Below, one piece after another: positions 19,821 through 20,000 of a stretch of 20,000 nucleotides of DNA (positions within the stretch are counted from its first letter, which is position 1; every line of letters starts with the position of its first letter). The notes below the pieces were generated by a model that saw only the letters and a list, made by a program, of their open reading frames with translations, was not told where the DNA came from and did not search any database. The position numbers and the translations under genes are program-made. Source of the DNA: Neocallimastix lanati (nom. inval.) (Eukaryota > Neocallimastigomycota > Neocallimastigomycetes > Neocallimastigales > Neocallimastigaceae); contig JACVTC010000031.1 of the NCBI GenBank assembly GCA_016946835.1, positions 97,501 to 117,500 of the forward strand. The letters run 5' to 3'.

Positions 19821-20000
19821 ATTTAAATAATAATAATAATAAAATAATAATAATAATAATTTTATTATAGAGCATCAAAAATAAAATAAAGTAACTCTTT
19901 ATTTCAGTTTTTTTATTTCACAATAAAAAGATTATTTAAATATATTCACCACAAAAATAATAGTTTGTTAATTTTATTAACAACGTTAATATGATTTATT

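Larger units (their letters stand above)
17092..19999. other. AT-rich 5' flank of the forkhead gene, no gene seen
   Basis: About 2.9 kb of A/T homopolymers, TATA dinucleotide runs and TTATT/AATAAT triplets. This should contain the forkhead promoter, but no motif is distinguishable from background. The only frame above 60 codons (plus strand, 19658-19870) is mostly poly-Phe, Asn and Ile from T and AAT runs. An imperfect inverted repeat at 18041-18075 and 32 T at 18535-18566 are the distinct structures. Confidence 0.6.

Noticed and set aside
19658-19870. 70-residue plus-strand frame near the right edge
   Set aside because: Beyond a short mixed segment it is poly-Phe, Asn and Ile from homopolymers, and no matching exon structure was seen.
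1-20000. Dictyostelium or Plasmodium as the source
   Set aside because: Asn-rich proteins and AT richness fit both, but a canonical forkhead domain is not expected in either, while it is normal in fungi. This is inference, not proof.
1-20000. tRNA or rRNA genes
   Set aside because: The higher-GC patches (7370-7415, 10495-10695) were read for cloverleaf arms and the conserved T-loop GTTCRA context; none fits. A proper covariance scan could not be run.

Overview
The window is extremely AT-rich eukaryotic nuclear DNA, with long A/T homopolymers, GT-AG introns, asparagine/serine/threonine homopolymers in the proteins, a forkhead transcription factor and relics of a non-LTR (LINE) retrotransposon. 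Forkhead factors are essentially an opisthokont family, so this composition points to a very AT-rich fungus, most likely an anaerobic gut fungus (Neocallimastigomycota). That assignment is inference, since no marker gene settles it. All convincing coding sequence is on the minus strand and uses the standard genetic code.

Layout from left to right. Positions 1-2762 hold the 5' part of an unrecognised gene. It encodes at least 920 residues: a poly-Asn tract, a unique 'normal' region, then at least 22 copies of a roughly 20-residue Asn-rich repeat that runs off the left edge. From 2763 to about 7720 I see no gene. This stretch is A/T homopolymer, short microsatellites, two small tandem duplications (3903-4083 and 4881-4972), and a 48/49-bp minisatellite with dimeric higher-order structure (6058-6565) that passes into a 7-bp satellite. 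From about 7720 to 10325 lies a mosaic of LINE relics, all on the minus strand: a reverse transcriptase fragment, two copies of the post-RT region (one with a remnant zinc knuckle) and a duplicated 3' end. At 10495-10695 there is an isolated GC-rich island with a nested stem-loop.

From 17091 down to 11577 there is one large gene for a forkhead (winged-helix) transcription factor. Three reading frames that look like separate genes join through six GT-AG introns with matching phases. The predicted product is 1375 residues: an acidic, low-complexity N-terminal half with activation-domain-like segments, a forkhead domain near residues 710-795, a basic NLS, and a long Asn/Ser/Ala/Thr-rich C-terminal half. 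From 17092 to 20000 only AT-rich non-coding sequence is visible.

Nothing links the two genes functionally. I found no prokaryotic-type operon, no CRISPR array, no convincing tRNA or rRNA gene, and no coordinated multi-gene system. The items most worth checking are the reconstructed seven-exon forkhead gene, the unrecognised gene at the left edge, the LINE mosaic and the GC-rich island.
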